From Pseudomonadota bacterium (GTDB lineage Bacteria > Pseudomonadota > Alphaproteobacteria > Sphingomonadales > Sphingomonadaceae): a stretch of DNA of 15,777 nt. Made by a program: the position numbers and the translations under genes. Position 1 is the first letter of the stretch. Each line of letters opens with the position of its first letter. This document shows, one piece after another, positions 1-6,318 of the stretch. The stretch spans positions 1 through 15,777 of the forward strand of contig JAEWIL010000149.1 of assembly GCA_023387085.1 (NCBI GenBank), given 5' to 3'. A model generated the notes under the pieces. That model was given only the letters and a program-made list of their open reading frames with translations. It was not told the DNA's origin and did no database searches.

Positions 1-869
1 TCAATACGCGCCGGGTGCCGCGTTGGGATATGGCGCGTGCTGGGGAAGTAGAGGCACGGGCCTTGGTAGGGCGGTGTCCAGTCTTCCAGCACTGCGACCA
101 GACGACCCGCGGCGATATGATCCGCGACCCTCAGGTCCGCGATGTATGCGAGGCCGGCGCCTGCAAGCGCCGCCTCCAGCATCAAGCCGCTTTCATCGAG
201 CGTCAGCGTGCCGGGCGCGTCGATCAGCACGGCTTCGCCCCGGCGCTCGAACTCCCAGCGGTAGAGCTTGCCGCTCGCCATGCGCGCGCGGATGCAGCGG
301 TGGCGGTAAAGATCGGCGGGCACTGTCGGCACGCCCCATGTTTCGAAATATTCGGGTGTGCCGATGACCAGCGAGCGGATTTCCGGCACGATCGGTATCG
401 CGATCATGTCGGGCGGCACCGCCTCGGCGAGCCGGACACCGGCGTCGAATCCCTGACCCGTCACATCGATCAGCGCGCCCTCGGTGACGATCTCCAGTTC
501 GACGCGCGGATAGAGACGGGCATATTCGAGGAACAGCGGCGCCAGGACCATCCGTGCCGCGCCCAGCGCCATGTTGATCCGCAACGAGCCAGCGGGTTCG
601 GCGCTATGCTCGCCGGCGTTCTCAAGCGCTCCGTCGATGATGGCCAGCGCTGGCCCGATTTCGGCGACGAAGCGCTCGCCCTCCGGCGAGAGTGCCACGC
701 TGCGCGTCGTCCGGTTGAACAGGCGAACGCCGAGCCTTTCCTCCAGCGCGGCAATCGCGTGGCTGAGCGCGGAGGAAGACATGCCCAGTTCGCGTGTTGC
801 CGCGCGGAACCCGCCGACGCGCGCAACCGCGGCGACGGCTTCCAATTCGATCAGGCTGGCTTTGGCCAT
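1..869 (-). CDS. LysR-family transcriptional regulator (C-terminus cut by window edge)
   Basis: My minus-strand translation from the ATG at 869 gives an N-terminal winged helix-turn-helix (about residues 5-62) with the usual LysR pattern: FRAATRELGMSSSALSHAI, then LEERLGVRLFNRTTRSV and LSPEG. A LysR substrate-binding domain follows (about residues 90-289), including the GFDAGVRLAE and GLAYIADLRVADHIAAGRL stretches typical of the family. The frame is still open at base 1. The last visible residues, RHIPTRHPARI, align with the RHxPxxxxAFID end of many LysR proteins, so only a few to about 15 residues are probably missing. It is divergent from the aldehyde dehydrogenase gene across a 102-bp gap, which suggests it regulates that gene; this is inference. 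The inducer cannot be read from sequence. No strong Shine-Dalgarno sequence precedes the ATG (only a weak GAAGAA). Confidence 0.9.
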   Translation of the reverse strand, partial: MAKASLIELEAVAAVARVGGFRAATRELGMSSSALSHAIAALEERLGVRLFNRTTRSVALSPEGERFVAEIGPALAIIDGALENAGEHSAEPAGSLRINMALGAARMVLAPLFLEYARLYPRVELEIVTEGALIDVTGQGFDAGVRLAEAVPPDMIAIPIVPEIRSLVIGTPEYFETWGVPTVPADLYRHRCIRARMASGKLYRWEFERRGEAVLIDAPGTLTLDESGLMLEAALAGAGLAYIADLRVADHIAAGRLVAVLEDWTPPYQGPCLYFPSTRHIPTRHPARI

Positions 870-971
870 TGCGCGATATTCTTCAACAGACTGTGCAGAT
901 ATGACCTTCTTATCAGAACAATAATCGTGCGTCATATGAAAGTCCGCCAATCACACAGCGGAGTCATTCCC
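870..971. promoter_or_regulatory. Divergent lysR / aldehyde dehydrogenase control region
   Basis: This 102-bp gap must hold both divergent promoters. It contains a perfect 7-bp inverted repeat, ATATGAC at 899-905 and GTCATAT at 931-937 (25-bp spacer). Inside it is a second dyad, TTCT-TATC-AGAA, at 907-918. The second dyad has the size of a LysR recognition site (T-N11-A class). A GGAG Shine-Dalgarno lies at 960-963, 8 nt before the dehydrogenase ATG. A possible plus-strand promoter is TTATCA (910-915), 17 bp, CATATG (933-938), which is a weak match. That these are operators is inference from position. Confidence 0.45.
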
Positions 972-2387
972 ATGCATATGATCGACAAGATTTACATCGA
1001 CGGCGGCTTCGTCACCCCGCAGGGCGAGGACGTCGCACCATTGTTCAACCCGGCGACGGAAGCGCAGATCGGCGCCGTCCGTCTGGGTGACGCGCGCGAT
1101 GTCGAGGCCGCCGTCGCGGCCGCGAAGCGCGCGTTTGCGGCGATGTCGCATAGCTCGACGGCCGATCGCATCGCCATGTTGAAGCAGCTGTCCGCCTCTG
1201 TCAGCGCGCGCGCCGACGAACTTGTCGCGACGATGATCGAGGAATATGGCGCGCCTGCCGCATTCACCGGCTTTGCGGTGCCCCACGCGGCATCGGTCTT
1301 CCTCGACATGGCGCATGTGCTGGAGAACTATGCATTCCGCCGCACCATTGGCCACGCCGAGGTGGAGATGCGCCCTTCCGGCGTCGCTACCGCGATCACC
1401 CCTTGGAACAGCAATTACGGTTTCATCTGTTCCAAGCTGGCCACCGCGATCGCCGCGGGCACGTCGATCGTCATCAAGCCATCGGAAATGAGCGCGCTCC
1501 AGACCCAGCTTCTCGCCGAATGCCTCGACGCAGCCGATCTGCCGCCCGGGGTGGTCAATATCGTCAACGGCACCGGCGCGGTGGCGGGCGCAGCGCTCAG
1601 TGCGCACCCCGATATCGCAAAGATCAGTTTCACCGGATCGACGGCCACCGGACGCGCGATCATGGCTGCGGGCGCGCAAGGCATCAAGCGCGTGACGCTC
1701 GAGCTGGGCGGCAAAAGCCCGACGATCATCCTTGACGATGCCGATCTCGACGCCGCGATCCCGCGGGCGCTGATGATGGGGCTGGGCAACAGCGGTCAGG
1801 CCTGTATCGACGGCACCCGCATCCTCGCGCCGGAGAGCCGCCTCGACGACATTCTGTTGCGGCTCAAAGCGGCGGCGGAGGCGTTCGAGGTGGGACCCGG
1901 CATTGATCCGGCGAACGACATCGGCCCCATGGTGAGCGAGAAGCAATGGGAGCGCGTCCAGTCCTATATCCGACTGGGTCAGCAGGAAGGTGCGACCTTG
2001 CTCACGGGCGGCGAAGGGCGGCCCGCCCATCTCGATTGCGGGTGGTTCGTGCGCCCGACAATCTTCGCGGGCGTGACCAACCGGATGCGGATCGCGCGCG
2101 AGGAGATATTTGGCCCGGTGCTCTGCGTGATCCCCTATCGCGACGAAGCCGAAGCGATCGCGATCGCCAACGACACGGACTATGGCCTGGCGGCCTATAT
2201 CCTGTCGTCCGACGAGGAGCGGGCAAAGCGGGTCGCGAGGCAGATCGACGCAGGCCGCGTCATGATCAATGCCGCGCCGCACGAGCCGCTCGCACCGTTC
2301 GGCGGGTTCAAGCAATCGGGGATCGGGCGCGAGTTCGGCGCGTTTGGCCTGGAGGCGTTCCTCGAGCCGCGCGCCATCATCGCCTGA
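972..2387 (+). CDS. NAD(P)-dependent aldehyde dehydrogenase
   Basis: A 471-residue protein of the aldehyde dehydrogenase superfamily, which oxidises an aldehyde to a carboxylate with NAD(P)+ in the cytoplasm. The full catalytic set is visible: Asn146 in TPWNSNYG, Lys169 in IVIKPSE for cofactor binding, the FTGSTATG Rossmann loop near 220-227, Glu244 in LELGGKSP (general base), nucleophile Cys278 in NSGQACIDGTR, and Glu378 in EEIFGPV. The C-terminal PFGGFKQSGIGRE motif is present and the length is normal for the family. The start at 972 was chosen because GGAG at 960-963 is 8 nt upstream; an in-frame ATG at 978 is 14 nt from it. The open frame extends much further upstream but runs antisense to lysR. 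The style recalls the CddD/SSP0762 branch, a tentative memory-based placement. The substrate is unknown. It is monocistronic and presumably controlled by the divergent LysR. Confidence 0.93.
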   Translation: MHMIDKIYIDGGFVTPQGEDVAPLFNPATEAQIGAVRLGDARDVEAAVAAAKRAFAAMSHSSTADRIAMLKQLSASVSARADELVATMIEEYGAPAAFTGFAVPHAASVFLDMAHVLENYAFRRTIGHAEVEMRPSGVATAITPWNSNYGFICSKLATAIAAGTSIVIKPSEMSALQTQLLAECLDAADLPPGVVNIVNGTGAVAGAALSAHPDIAKISFTGSTATGRAIMAAGAQGIKRVTLELGGKSPTIILDDADLDAAIPRALMMGLGNSGQACIDGTRILAPESRLDDILLRLKAAAEAFEVGPGIDPANDIGPMVSEKQWERVQSYIRLGQQEGATLLTGGEGRPAHLDCGWFVRPTIFAGVTNRMRIAREEIFGPVLCVIPYRDEAEAIAIANDTDYGLAAYILSSDEERAKRVARQIDAGRVMINAAPHEPLAPFGGFKQSGIGREFGAFGLEAFLEPRAIIA

Positions 2388-2546
2388 GGCAGTCGGGAGT
2401 GCCGGCTTCAAGTGCGAAGCAGGCTACCCCATCGATGGCACGGCTTCTCCCTCCAAGGCCGGGTTATTCCTTGAGGCTCCGCGGAAATATCGGGTATCCC
2501 CTCACCCTTCGTCGGGCCAGGTGGTTACGCAACCAAACCTGCCTAT

Positions 2547-2567
2547 TTCTCTCCCGACGGGAGAAGG
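2547..2567. repeat. Short palindromic hairpin in the dehydrogenase/rplA convergent gap
   Basis: TCTCCC-GAC-GGGAGA (2550-2564) forms a 6-bp stem with a 3-nt loop, set in a pyrimidine-rich then purine-rich context. It resembles the dispersed CTCCCG/CGGGAG palindromes common between genes in proteobacteria with high GC. It may help end the dehydrogenase transcript, but no T-run follows on the plus strand. The rest of 2388-2600 shows no gene. Confidence 0.4.
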
Positions 2568-2600
2568 AGAGCGGCAGTTCTCCGTCCCGAAACGGCCCAA

Positions 2601-2628
2601 AAGAAAAAGGCCGGGGTTTCCCCCGGCC
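2601..2628 (-). terminator. Intrinsic terminator after rplA
   Basis: Read on the minus strand this is an 8-bp perfect GC stem (plus-strand GGCCGGGG at 2609-2616 and CCCCGGCC at 2621-2628) with a 4-nt loop, followed by a U-rich tract (complement of AAGAAAAA at 2601-2608). It lies about 26-53 bp beyond the rplA stop codon. It ends the tesB-rplK-rplA transcript, so rplJ-rplL are not co-transcribed directly downstream here. Confidence 0.85.
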
Positions 2629-2653
2629 CTTCCCTAATTCATGTGCGCTTCGA

Positions 2654-3352
2654 TCAGGCGCCGGCGACGTCGGCCGTGTCGACCTTGATGCCGGGGCCCA
2701 TCGACGACGACAGCGCGATCTTGCGGACATATTTGCCCTTCGCGCCGGCCGGCTTGGCCTTCACGATCGCGTCGACGAAGGCGTCGAAGTTCTGGCGGAG
2801 CTTTTCCTCGCCGAACGACAACTTGCCGAGGCCGGCGTGGATGATACCGACCTTTTCGACGCGGAATTCGATCTGGCCACCCTTGGCGGCCTTCACGGCT
2901 TCGGCGACGTTCGGGGTCACGGTGCCCAGCTTCGGGTTCGGCATCAGTCCCTTCGGACCCAGTGTCTTGCCGAGGCGGCCGACGATGCCCATCATGTCCG
3001 GCGTCGCGATGACGCGGCCATAGTCGAGGTTGCCCGCGAGCATGTCTTCCATCTGGTCTTCGGCGCCCACGTTGTCGGCGCCGGCGGCCAGCGCCTTCTC
3101 GGCATTGTCGCCGCGCGCGAACACGGCGACCTTGACATCCTTGCCGGTGCCGGCGGGCAGCGTGACGACGCCCCGGACCATCTGGTCGGCGTGGCGCGGG
3201 TCAACGCCCAGGTTCATCGCGATTTCGAGCGTTTCGTCGAACTTGGCCGAGGCCAGTTCGCGAACGGTCTTGAGTGCTTCATCGACGGTGTGCAGCTTCA
3301 GCGCATCAACCTTGCCCTCGAGGGCCTTCTGCTTCTTGGTCAGCTTGGCCAT
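2654..3352 (-). CDS. rplA: 50S ribosomal protein L1
   Basis: A 232-residue protein matching L1 over its whole length. Visible signatures are GVVTLPAGTGKDVKVAVFARG (about residues 61-81) and LGPKGLMPNPKLGTVT (131-146), the rRNA-binding core of the L1 stalk protein. L1 binds 23S rRNA at the E-site stalk and, in E. coli, represses its own operon by binding the L11 leader mRNA. The ATG at 3352 lies 4 nt beyond the rplK stop. Its Shine-Dalgarno GGAGGG (plus-strand 3361-3366) is inside the last rplK codons, 8 nt from the start, so L1 translation is probably coupled to rplK, as is known in E. coli. The nonsense codon in rplK would therefore be expected to lower L1 output too. A strong terminator follows. 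Confidence 0.98.
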   Translation of the reverse strand: MAKLTKKQKALEGKVDALKLHTVDEALKTVRELASAKFDETLEIAMNLGVDPRHADQMVRGVVTLPAGTGKDVKVAVFARGDNAEKALAAGADNVGAEDQMEDMLAGNLDYGRVIATPDMMGIVGRLGKTLGPKGLMPNPKLGTVTPNVAEAVKAAKGGQIEFRVEKVGIIHAGLGKLSFGEEKLRQNFDAFVDAIVKAKPAGAKGKYVRKIALSSSMGPGIKVDTADVAGA

Positions 3353-3356
3353 CGGA

Positions 3357-3788
3357 TCAGCCCTCCGTCACTTCGAGGCCCATCGAGCGCGCGCTGCCCT
3401 CGATGATCTTCGTTGCCTGTTCGATGTCGTTCGCGTTGAGATCCTTCATCTTGATCTCGGCGATTTCGGTCAGCTTCGAGCGGGCGATCTTGCCGCCGCT
3501 GATCTTGCCGGGTTCCTTCGAGCCCGACTTCAGGTTTGCGGCCTTCTTGATCAGATAGGTCGCCGGCGGCGTCTTCGTAACGAACGAAAAGCTCTTGTCG
3601 GCGAAGACGGTGATGATGGTCGGGGTCGGCGTACCCTTTTCCATGGAATCGGTCGCGGCGTTGAACGCCTTGGAGAATTACATGATGTTGACGCCGCGCT
3701 GACCGAGCGCCGGCCCGAGCGGCGGCGAGGGGTTGGCGGTGCCGGCGGGCACCTGCAGCTTGATGTAGCCGCTGATCTTCTTGGCCAT
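3357..3788 (-). pseudogene. rplK: 50S ribosomal protein L11, interrupted by an in-frame stop at codon 37
   Basis: Translation from the ATG at 3788 (Shine-Dalgarno AGGAGG just upstream) gives a perfect L11 start, with PSPPLGPALGQRGVNIM at residues 20-36. Codon 37 is then TAA (plus strand 3678-3680), where L11 proteins have a conserved Glu followed by Phe. After the stop the same frame resumes as FSKAFNAATDSMEKG and continues intact to VTEG and the TGA at 3357. The total is 143 residues, the normal L11 length, with no frameshift. A single base (plus-strand A3680 instead of C, i.e. GAA to TAA) explains the break. L11 builds the GTPase-associated centre of the 50S subunit and is needed for RelA activation. 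It is dispensable for growth in E. coli. As written, only a 36-residue peptide is made. Restart at Met49 (3644) lacks a Shine-Dalgarno. A sequencing error is a serious alternative. Confidence 0.9.
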
Positions 3789-3810
3789 GATAGCCTCCTG
3801 TCTTTCTGTC

Positions 3811-3832
3811 GCCCCGGACCATGATCCGGGGC
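3811..3832. repeat. GCCCCGGA hairpin in the rplK leader
   Basis: GCCCCGGA (3811-3818) and TCCGGGGC (3825-3832) form a perfect 8-bp stem with a 6-nt loop, 23 nt upstream of the rplK start codon. The shape matches other CCCGG-type hairpins at 4896-4913 and 4942-4961, suggesting a dispersed intergenic palindrome. It could also take part in L1-dependent autoregulation, which I cannot judge from sequence. The remainder of 3789-3945 contains no gene. Confidence 0.5.
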
Positions 3833-3945
3833 TCAAAATAAGCGGTCGAACGGAAGAGCATCACCCCTTCCTCCCGCGCGGAATCACGCCCGTATCTGAC
3901 GCGAAGCGGCGCCGTTAGCGGCAAACCGGCCGCAAAGCAAGGCTT

Positions 3946-4875
3946 TTAGCCCTGCGGAACCAGGCGGATCAGCCCTTCCTGCACCGCCGAGGCGATCAGC
4001 GTGCCGTCCTGGCGATAGATGAGGCCGCGATTGATACCGCGCCCGCCGCCGCCCCAGTCGCTGTCCATGACATAGACGAACCAGTCGTCGACGCGAATGT
4101 CGTCATGGAACCACATCGCATGGTCGAGGCTGGTCGAGAACAGCCCCGGCTGGGTCCAGGTCAATCCGTGCGGCACCATCGCCGACGACAGCAGGCCCAT
4201 GTCCGACGCATAAGCGAGCAGCGCACGATGGGTCAGCGGATCGTCGCCGACGGGGGCCGCGATGCGGAACCATTCATAATGCATCGTCGATGCGGCGCCC
4301 GCGGGCGGGCGGAAGCTGCGCACCTCGAATGGGTGGTTGGTAGCCATCTGTTCGAGCCGCGCGTCGTCGATCAGCGGATCGGCAGCGACCACGTCGCCGA
4401 AATCGCGGCATTGTTCGGGCGGAAGCAGCTCGGGCATCGGCGCCTGATGCGTCAGCCCCTGTTCCGGCGCCTGGAACGAGGCGGTGAGGTTGAAGATCAC
4501 CTTGCCATCCTGTCGCACGACGACACGGCGGTTCGCGAAGCTGCGCCCGTCGAAATCGCGGTGAACGCGGAAATGGAGCGGCTTCGCCTCGTCGCCGCCA
4601 CGCAGGAAATAGGCGTGGAGCGAATGGACGACCTTGCCCGGATCGACGGTGCGTGCGGCGGCCACCATCGCCTGCGCGATCACCTGTCCGCCGAAGATGC
4701 GCTGACGCATCGGCTTTCTGAAGGCCGGATAGGTAAACTCATCGGGCTCTTCGGCTGCTTCGAGGTCGAACAGCTTGACGACACGGCGCACGACGCGCTC
4801 GCGGTCGATCGAGGCGTGAATGGCGCGCGCGCGATCGGCACGCGCCTGAATCGCCTCGGGAGAGAGAGTCGTCAC
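3946..4875 (-). CDS. tesB: Acyl-CoA thioesterase II (TesB family)
   Basis: A 309-residue double-hotdog protein that hydrolyses acyl-CoA to free fatty acid and CoA. The N-terminal hotdog contains RIFGGQVIAQAMVAAARTV (59-77) and HSLHAYFLRGGD (84-95). The C-terminal hotdog contains LLAYASDMGLL (219-229), TSLDHAMWFHDD (248-259) and SAVQEGLIR (296-304). These match the E. coli TesB triad Asp204/Thr228/Gln278 as Asp225/Ser249/Gln299 with identical spacing (24 and 50 residues), with Ser replacing Thr. The start is GTG at 4875, supported by AAAGGGG at 4883-4889, 7 nt upstream. The protein is about 20 residues longer than the E. coli enzyme at its N-terminus. It is co-directional with and located between nusG and rplK, an unusual position for a lipid enzyme. 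Hairpins on both sides (4896-4961 and 3811-3832) may separate its expression from the neighbours. Confidence 0.95.
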   Translation of the reverse strand: MTTLSPEAIQARADRARAIHASIDRERVVRRVVKLFDLEAAEEPDEFTYPAFRKPMRQRIFGGQVIAQAMVAAARTVDPGKVVHSLHAYFLRGGDEAKPLHFRVHRDFDGRSFANRRVVVRQDGKVIFNLTASFQAPEQGLTHQAPMPELLPPEQCRDFGDVVAADPLIDDARLEQMATNHPFEVRSFRPPAGAASTMHYEWFRIAAPVGDDPLTHRALLAYASDMGLLSSAMVPHGLTWTQPGLFSTSLDHAMWFHDDIRVDDWFVYVMDSDWGGGGRGINRGLIYRQDGTLIASAVQEGLIRLVPQG

Positions 4876-4895
4876 TAAGGGGCCCCTTTCCGTCG

Positions 4896-4913
4896 TCCCG
4901 GCGAAAGCCGGGA
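4896..4913. repeat. TCCCGGC-GAAA-GCCGGGA intergenic hairpin
   Basis: A perfect 7-bp stem (4896-4902 with 4907-4913) closed by a GAAA tetraloop, in the short gap between tesB and nusG. It has the look of the CGTCxTCCCGGCGAAAGCCGGGA elements that recur between genes in many sphingomonads; that is from general knowledge, and copy number cannot be tested here. Confidence 0.5.
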
Positions 4914-4941
4914 TCGCTAACGGTCACCCATGCCGCGAGCG

Positions 4942-4961
4942 GCCCCGGCGTTCGCCGGGGC
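4942..4961 (-). terminator. GC hairpin just after nusG (possible attenuator/terminator)
   Basis: GCCCCGGC (4942-4949) and GCCGGGGC (4954-4961) form an 8-bp stem with a 4-nt loop, beginning 5 nt after the nusG stop codon. No U-run follows on the minus strand, so it is not a classic intrinsic terminator. It may stabilise the 3' end or partly terminate, or be another copy of the dispersed palindrome family. Confidence 0.35.
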
Positions 4962-4966
4962 GGCGC

Positions 4967-5503
4967 TTATTTCATCCGTTCGACCTGCTCGAAATCGAGC
5001 TCGACCGGGGTCGCGCGGCCAAAGATCGACACGCTGACCTTGACGCGCGCCTTGTCGAAATCGAGTTCCTCGACGGCGCCGTTGAAGCTAGCGAACGGGC
5101 CTTCGAGCACCTTGACCTGGTCGCCGATCTCGTAATCGACGCGGATCTCGGTCTTCGGACGCGCCGCGGCTTCTTCCTTGCTGTTCAGGATGCGCGCGGC
5201 TTCGGCTTCGCTGATCGCCTGCGGCTTGCCCATCGAACCCAGGAAGCCCGTGACCTTCGGCGTATTCTTGACGAGGTGGTAGACATCGTCGGTCATCGTC
5301 AACTTCGCGAGGACATAACCCGGGAAGAACTTGCGCTCCGCCTGAACCTTCTTTCCGCGCTTCACCTCGGTGACGGTCTCGACCGGAACTTCGACCGCCT
5401 CGACGAGCTGGGTCAGCCCCATACGCTCTGCCTCGGCGAGCACCGAATCGCGAACCTTGTTCTCGAAGCCCGAATAGGCGTGAATGATGTACCAGCGCGC
5501 CAT
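4967..5503 (-). CDS. nusG: Transcription termination/antitermination protein NusG
   Basis: A 178-residue protein with the NusG N-terminal (NGN) domain from the start, MARWYIIHAYSGFENKVRDS, through KKVQAERKFFPGYVLAKL and TPKVTGFLGS (about 1-92). A short linker and a C-terminal KOW domain follow: IGDQVKVLEGPFASFNGAVEELD (126-148), then KVSVSIFGRATPVELDFEQVERM. NusG binds RNA polymerase and links it to Rho or to the ribosome. The start at 5503 is the family start and has AAAGGGA upstream. A longer in-frame version reaching 5914 would run through secE in another frame and is rejected. It follows secE by 32 nt in the same operon. The gene is intact with no unusual residues. Confidence 0.98.
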   Translation of the reverse strand: MARWYIIHAYSGFENKVRDSVLAEAERMGLTQLVEAVEVPVETVTEVKRGKKVQAERKFFPGYVLAKLTMTDDVYHLVKNTPKVTGFLGSMGKPQAISEAEAARILNSKEEAAARPKTEIRVDYEIGDQVKVLEGPFASFNGAVEELDFDKARVKVSVSIFGRATPVELDFEQVERMK

Positions 5504-5535
5504 TTGCGTGTCCCTTTTAAACCCTGGTGCCGCGC

Positions 5536-5733
5536 TCAGCGCGCAAGCGACGTCAGCCAGCTGACGATGAATTTGAAAACCGAATCGACGCCGAAGAAGA
5601 AGAGCGACAGGATCGTCGTCATGATGATCACCATGATCGTCGTCTGCACCGTCTCGCGGCTCGTGGGCCACACGATCTTCGTGGCTTCGGTTTTCACCTG
5701 GTTGACGAATTCGCCAATCTTGGGCCTCGCCAT
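5536..5733 (-). CDS. secE: Preprotein translocase subunit SecE
   Basis: A 65-residue protein of the single-span SecE type usual outside enterobacteria. It has a conserved amphipathic segment, FVNQVKTEATKIVWPTSRET (residues 9-28), followed by a hydrophobic membrane span (about 30-48) and a short hydrophobic tail ending WLTSLAR. SecE clamps SecY in the SecYEG protein-export channel of the inner membrane. The start at 5733 (MARPKIGEF) fits the family; the open frame continues upstream to 5868, but that part has no family likeness. It is first in the minus-strand secE-nusG operon. No tRNA-Trp gene precedes it, although one does in many other bacteria. Confidence 0.97.
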   Translation of the reverse strand: MARPKIGEFVNQVKTEATKIVWPTSRETVQTTIMVIIMTTILSLFFFGVDSVFKFIVSWLTSLAR

Positions 5734-5770
5734 ATCGATCGTCCTGTCCTTCAAGCGTCTGGGTTTCGAG

Positions 5771-5799
5771 CAGATGGGTTGCCGTCCCTCGCGCGTCAA
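5771..5799 (-). promoter_or_regulatory. Candidate sigma-70 promoter for secE-nusG
   Basis: On the minus strand TTGACG (5794-5799) is followed after exactly 17 bp by CATCTG (5771-5776), giving a near-perfect -35 box and a weak -10 box about 38 bp before the secE start. The position is right for the operon promoter. The rest of the gap 5734-5926 shows no gene or RNA that I can recognise. Confidence 0.4.
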
Positions 5800-5926
5800 G
5801 CGCGCTTTGGGCAATAGTCCGCCCACCCTCCCCGGCGTGCCGGCGAAAGGCGGAAGGAAACGGCGCAACTGTCCGAATGGAGCGGCCTTTAACCGCGTGC
5901 CCCCTTCTTGGCAAGCAATTGCGGTT

Positions 5927-6247
5927 TCACGCGGGCGAGGACAGCTTCATCAGGACCAGCCCCGCCACGATCAGCAGCGCCGCGACGATCCGCATCGCAC
6001 TCGCCTGCTCGCCCAATATTGCGATACCGACCAGAAACGCACCGACCGCGCCGATCCCGGTCCAGATCGTATAGGCGGCGCCGAGCGGCAGCGACCGCAT
6101 TGACAGCGAAAGCAGCGCGAAACTTGCGATCATCGCCGCGATGGTGACGATGGTGGGGCCGGGACGCGTGAATCCCTCCGACTGCTTCATCGAAAAGGCC
6201 CAGATGATTTCGAACAGACCGGCGATACCAAGATAGATCCACGGCAT
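5927..6247 (-). CDS. sugE: Small multidrug resistance (SMR) transporter, SugE/Gdx guanidinium-exporter type
   Basis: A 106-residue, four-helix inner-membrane protein of the SMR family, which works as a dual-topology dimer exchanging a cation for protons. Glu13 lies in GLFEIIWAFSMK (helix 1), the essential binding/proton carboxylate. The third helix has LPLGAAYTIWTGIGAVGAFLVGI (53-75), matching the GTAYAVWTGIGAVG signature of SugE/Gdx proteins rather than EmrE. That subtype is known to export guanidinium, so this role is inferred from the motif. The start at 6247 is set by GGAGG at 6253-6257; a longer frame from 6262 would place the Shine-Dalgarno inside the gene. It is downstream of and co-directional with the RND operon, about 100 bp away. 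A hairpin with an ACGG loop lies just before its Shine-Dalgarno. Confidence 0.93.
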   Translation of the reverse strand: MPWIYLGIAGLFEIIWAFSMKQSEGFTRPGPTIVTIAAMIASFALLSLSMRSLPLGAAYTIWTGIGAVGAFLVGIAILGEQASAMRIVAALLIVAGLVLMKLSSPA

Positions 6248-6267
6248 GACAGCCTCCTTCAAGACTG

Positions 6268-6293
6268 CCGGGCCGTCCCGGGCTTGAGACCCG
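6268..6293 (-). promoter_or_regulatory. Leader hairpin with ACGG tetraloop before the SugE/Gdx gene
   Basis: On the minus strand CCGGG-ACGG-CCCGG (plus 6268-6281) makes a 5-bp stem with an ACGG loop, ending 10 nt before the GGAGG Shine-Dalgarno. ACGR-loop hairpins next to the ribosome binding site are the hallmark of guanidine-II (mini-ykkC) riboswitches, which control Gdx genes. A true guanidine-II element has two such hairpins; I find only one. An overlapping alternative stem (CGGG 6279-6282 with CCCG 6290-6293) would exclude it. A dispersed CCCGG palindrome is the rival explanation. Confidence 0.3.
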
Positions 6294-6304
6294 CTCTCAC
6301 GGGC

Positions 6305-6318
6305 GGGGACGTGGCCCC
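6305..6318 (-). terminator. Weak GC hairpin after the RND operon
   Basis: GGGG (6305-6308) and CCCC (6315-6318) pair around a 6-nt loop about 30 bp past the outer-membrane factor stop. There is no U-tract, so termination here would be inefficient and read-through into the SugE/Gdx gene is possible. Confidence 0.2.

Noticed and set aside
15..971. An upstream extension of the aldehyde dehydrogenase frame by over 300 codons
   Set aside because: This part lies antisense to the LysR gene, has no ALDH or other domain character, and a good Shine-Dalgarno marks the start at 972.
3678..3680. Programmed recoding (selenocysteine or designed readthrough) at the rplK stop
   Set aside because: The codon is TAA, not the TGA used for selenocysteine; there is no known recoding in rplK, and the expected residue is a plain Glu. 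Mutation or sequence error is simpler.
5504..5914. A longer NusG product starting at 5914
   Set aside because: The extension overlaps secE in another frame and NusG proteins begin at MARWYIIHAY. The 5503 start has its own Shine-Dalgarno.
5734..5926. A tRNA-Trp gene before secE
   Set aside because: That gene order is common in other bacteria, but I found no cloverleaf, acceptor stem or T-loop sequence in this gap on either strand.
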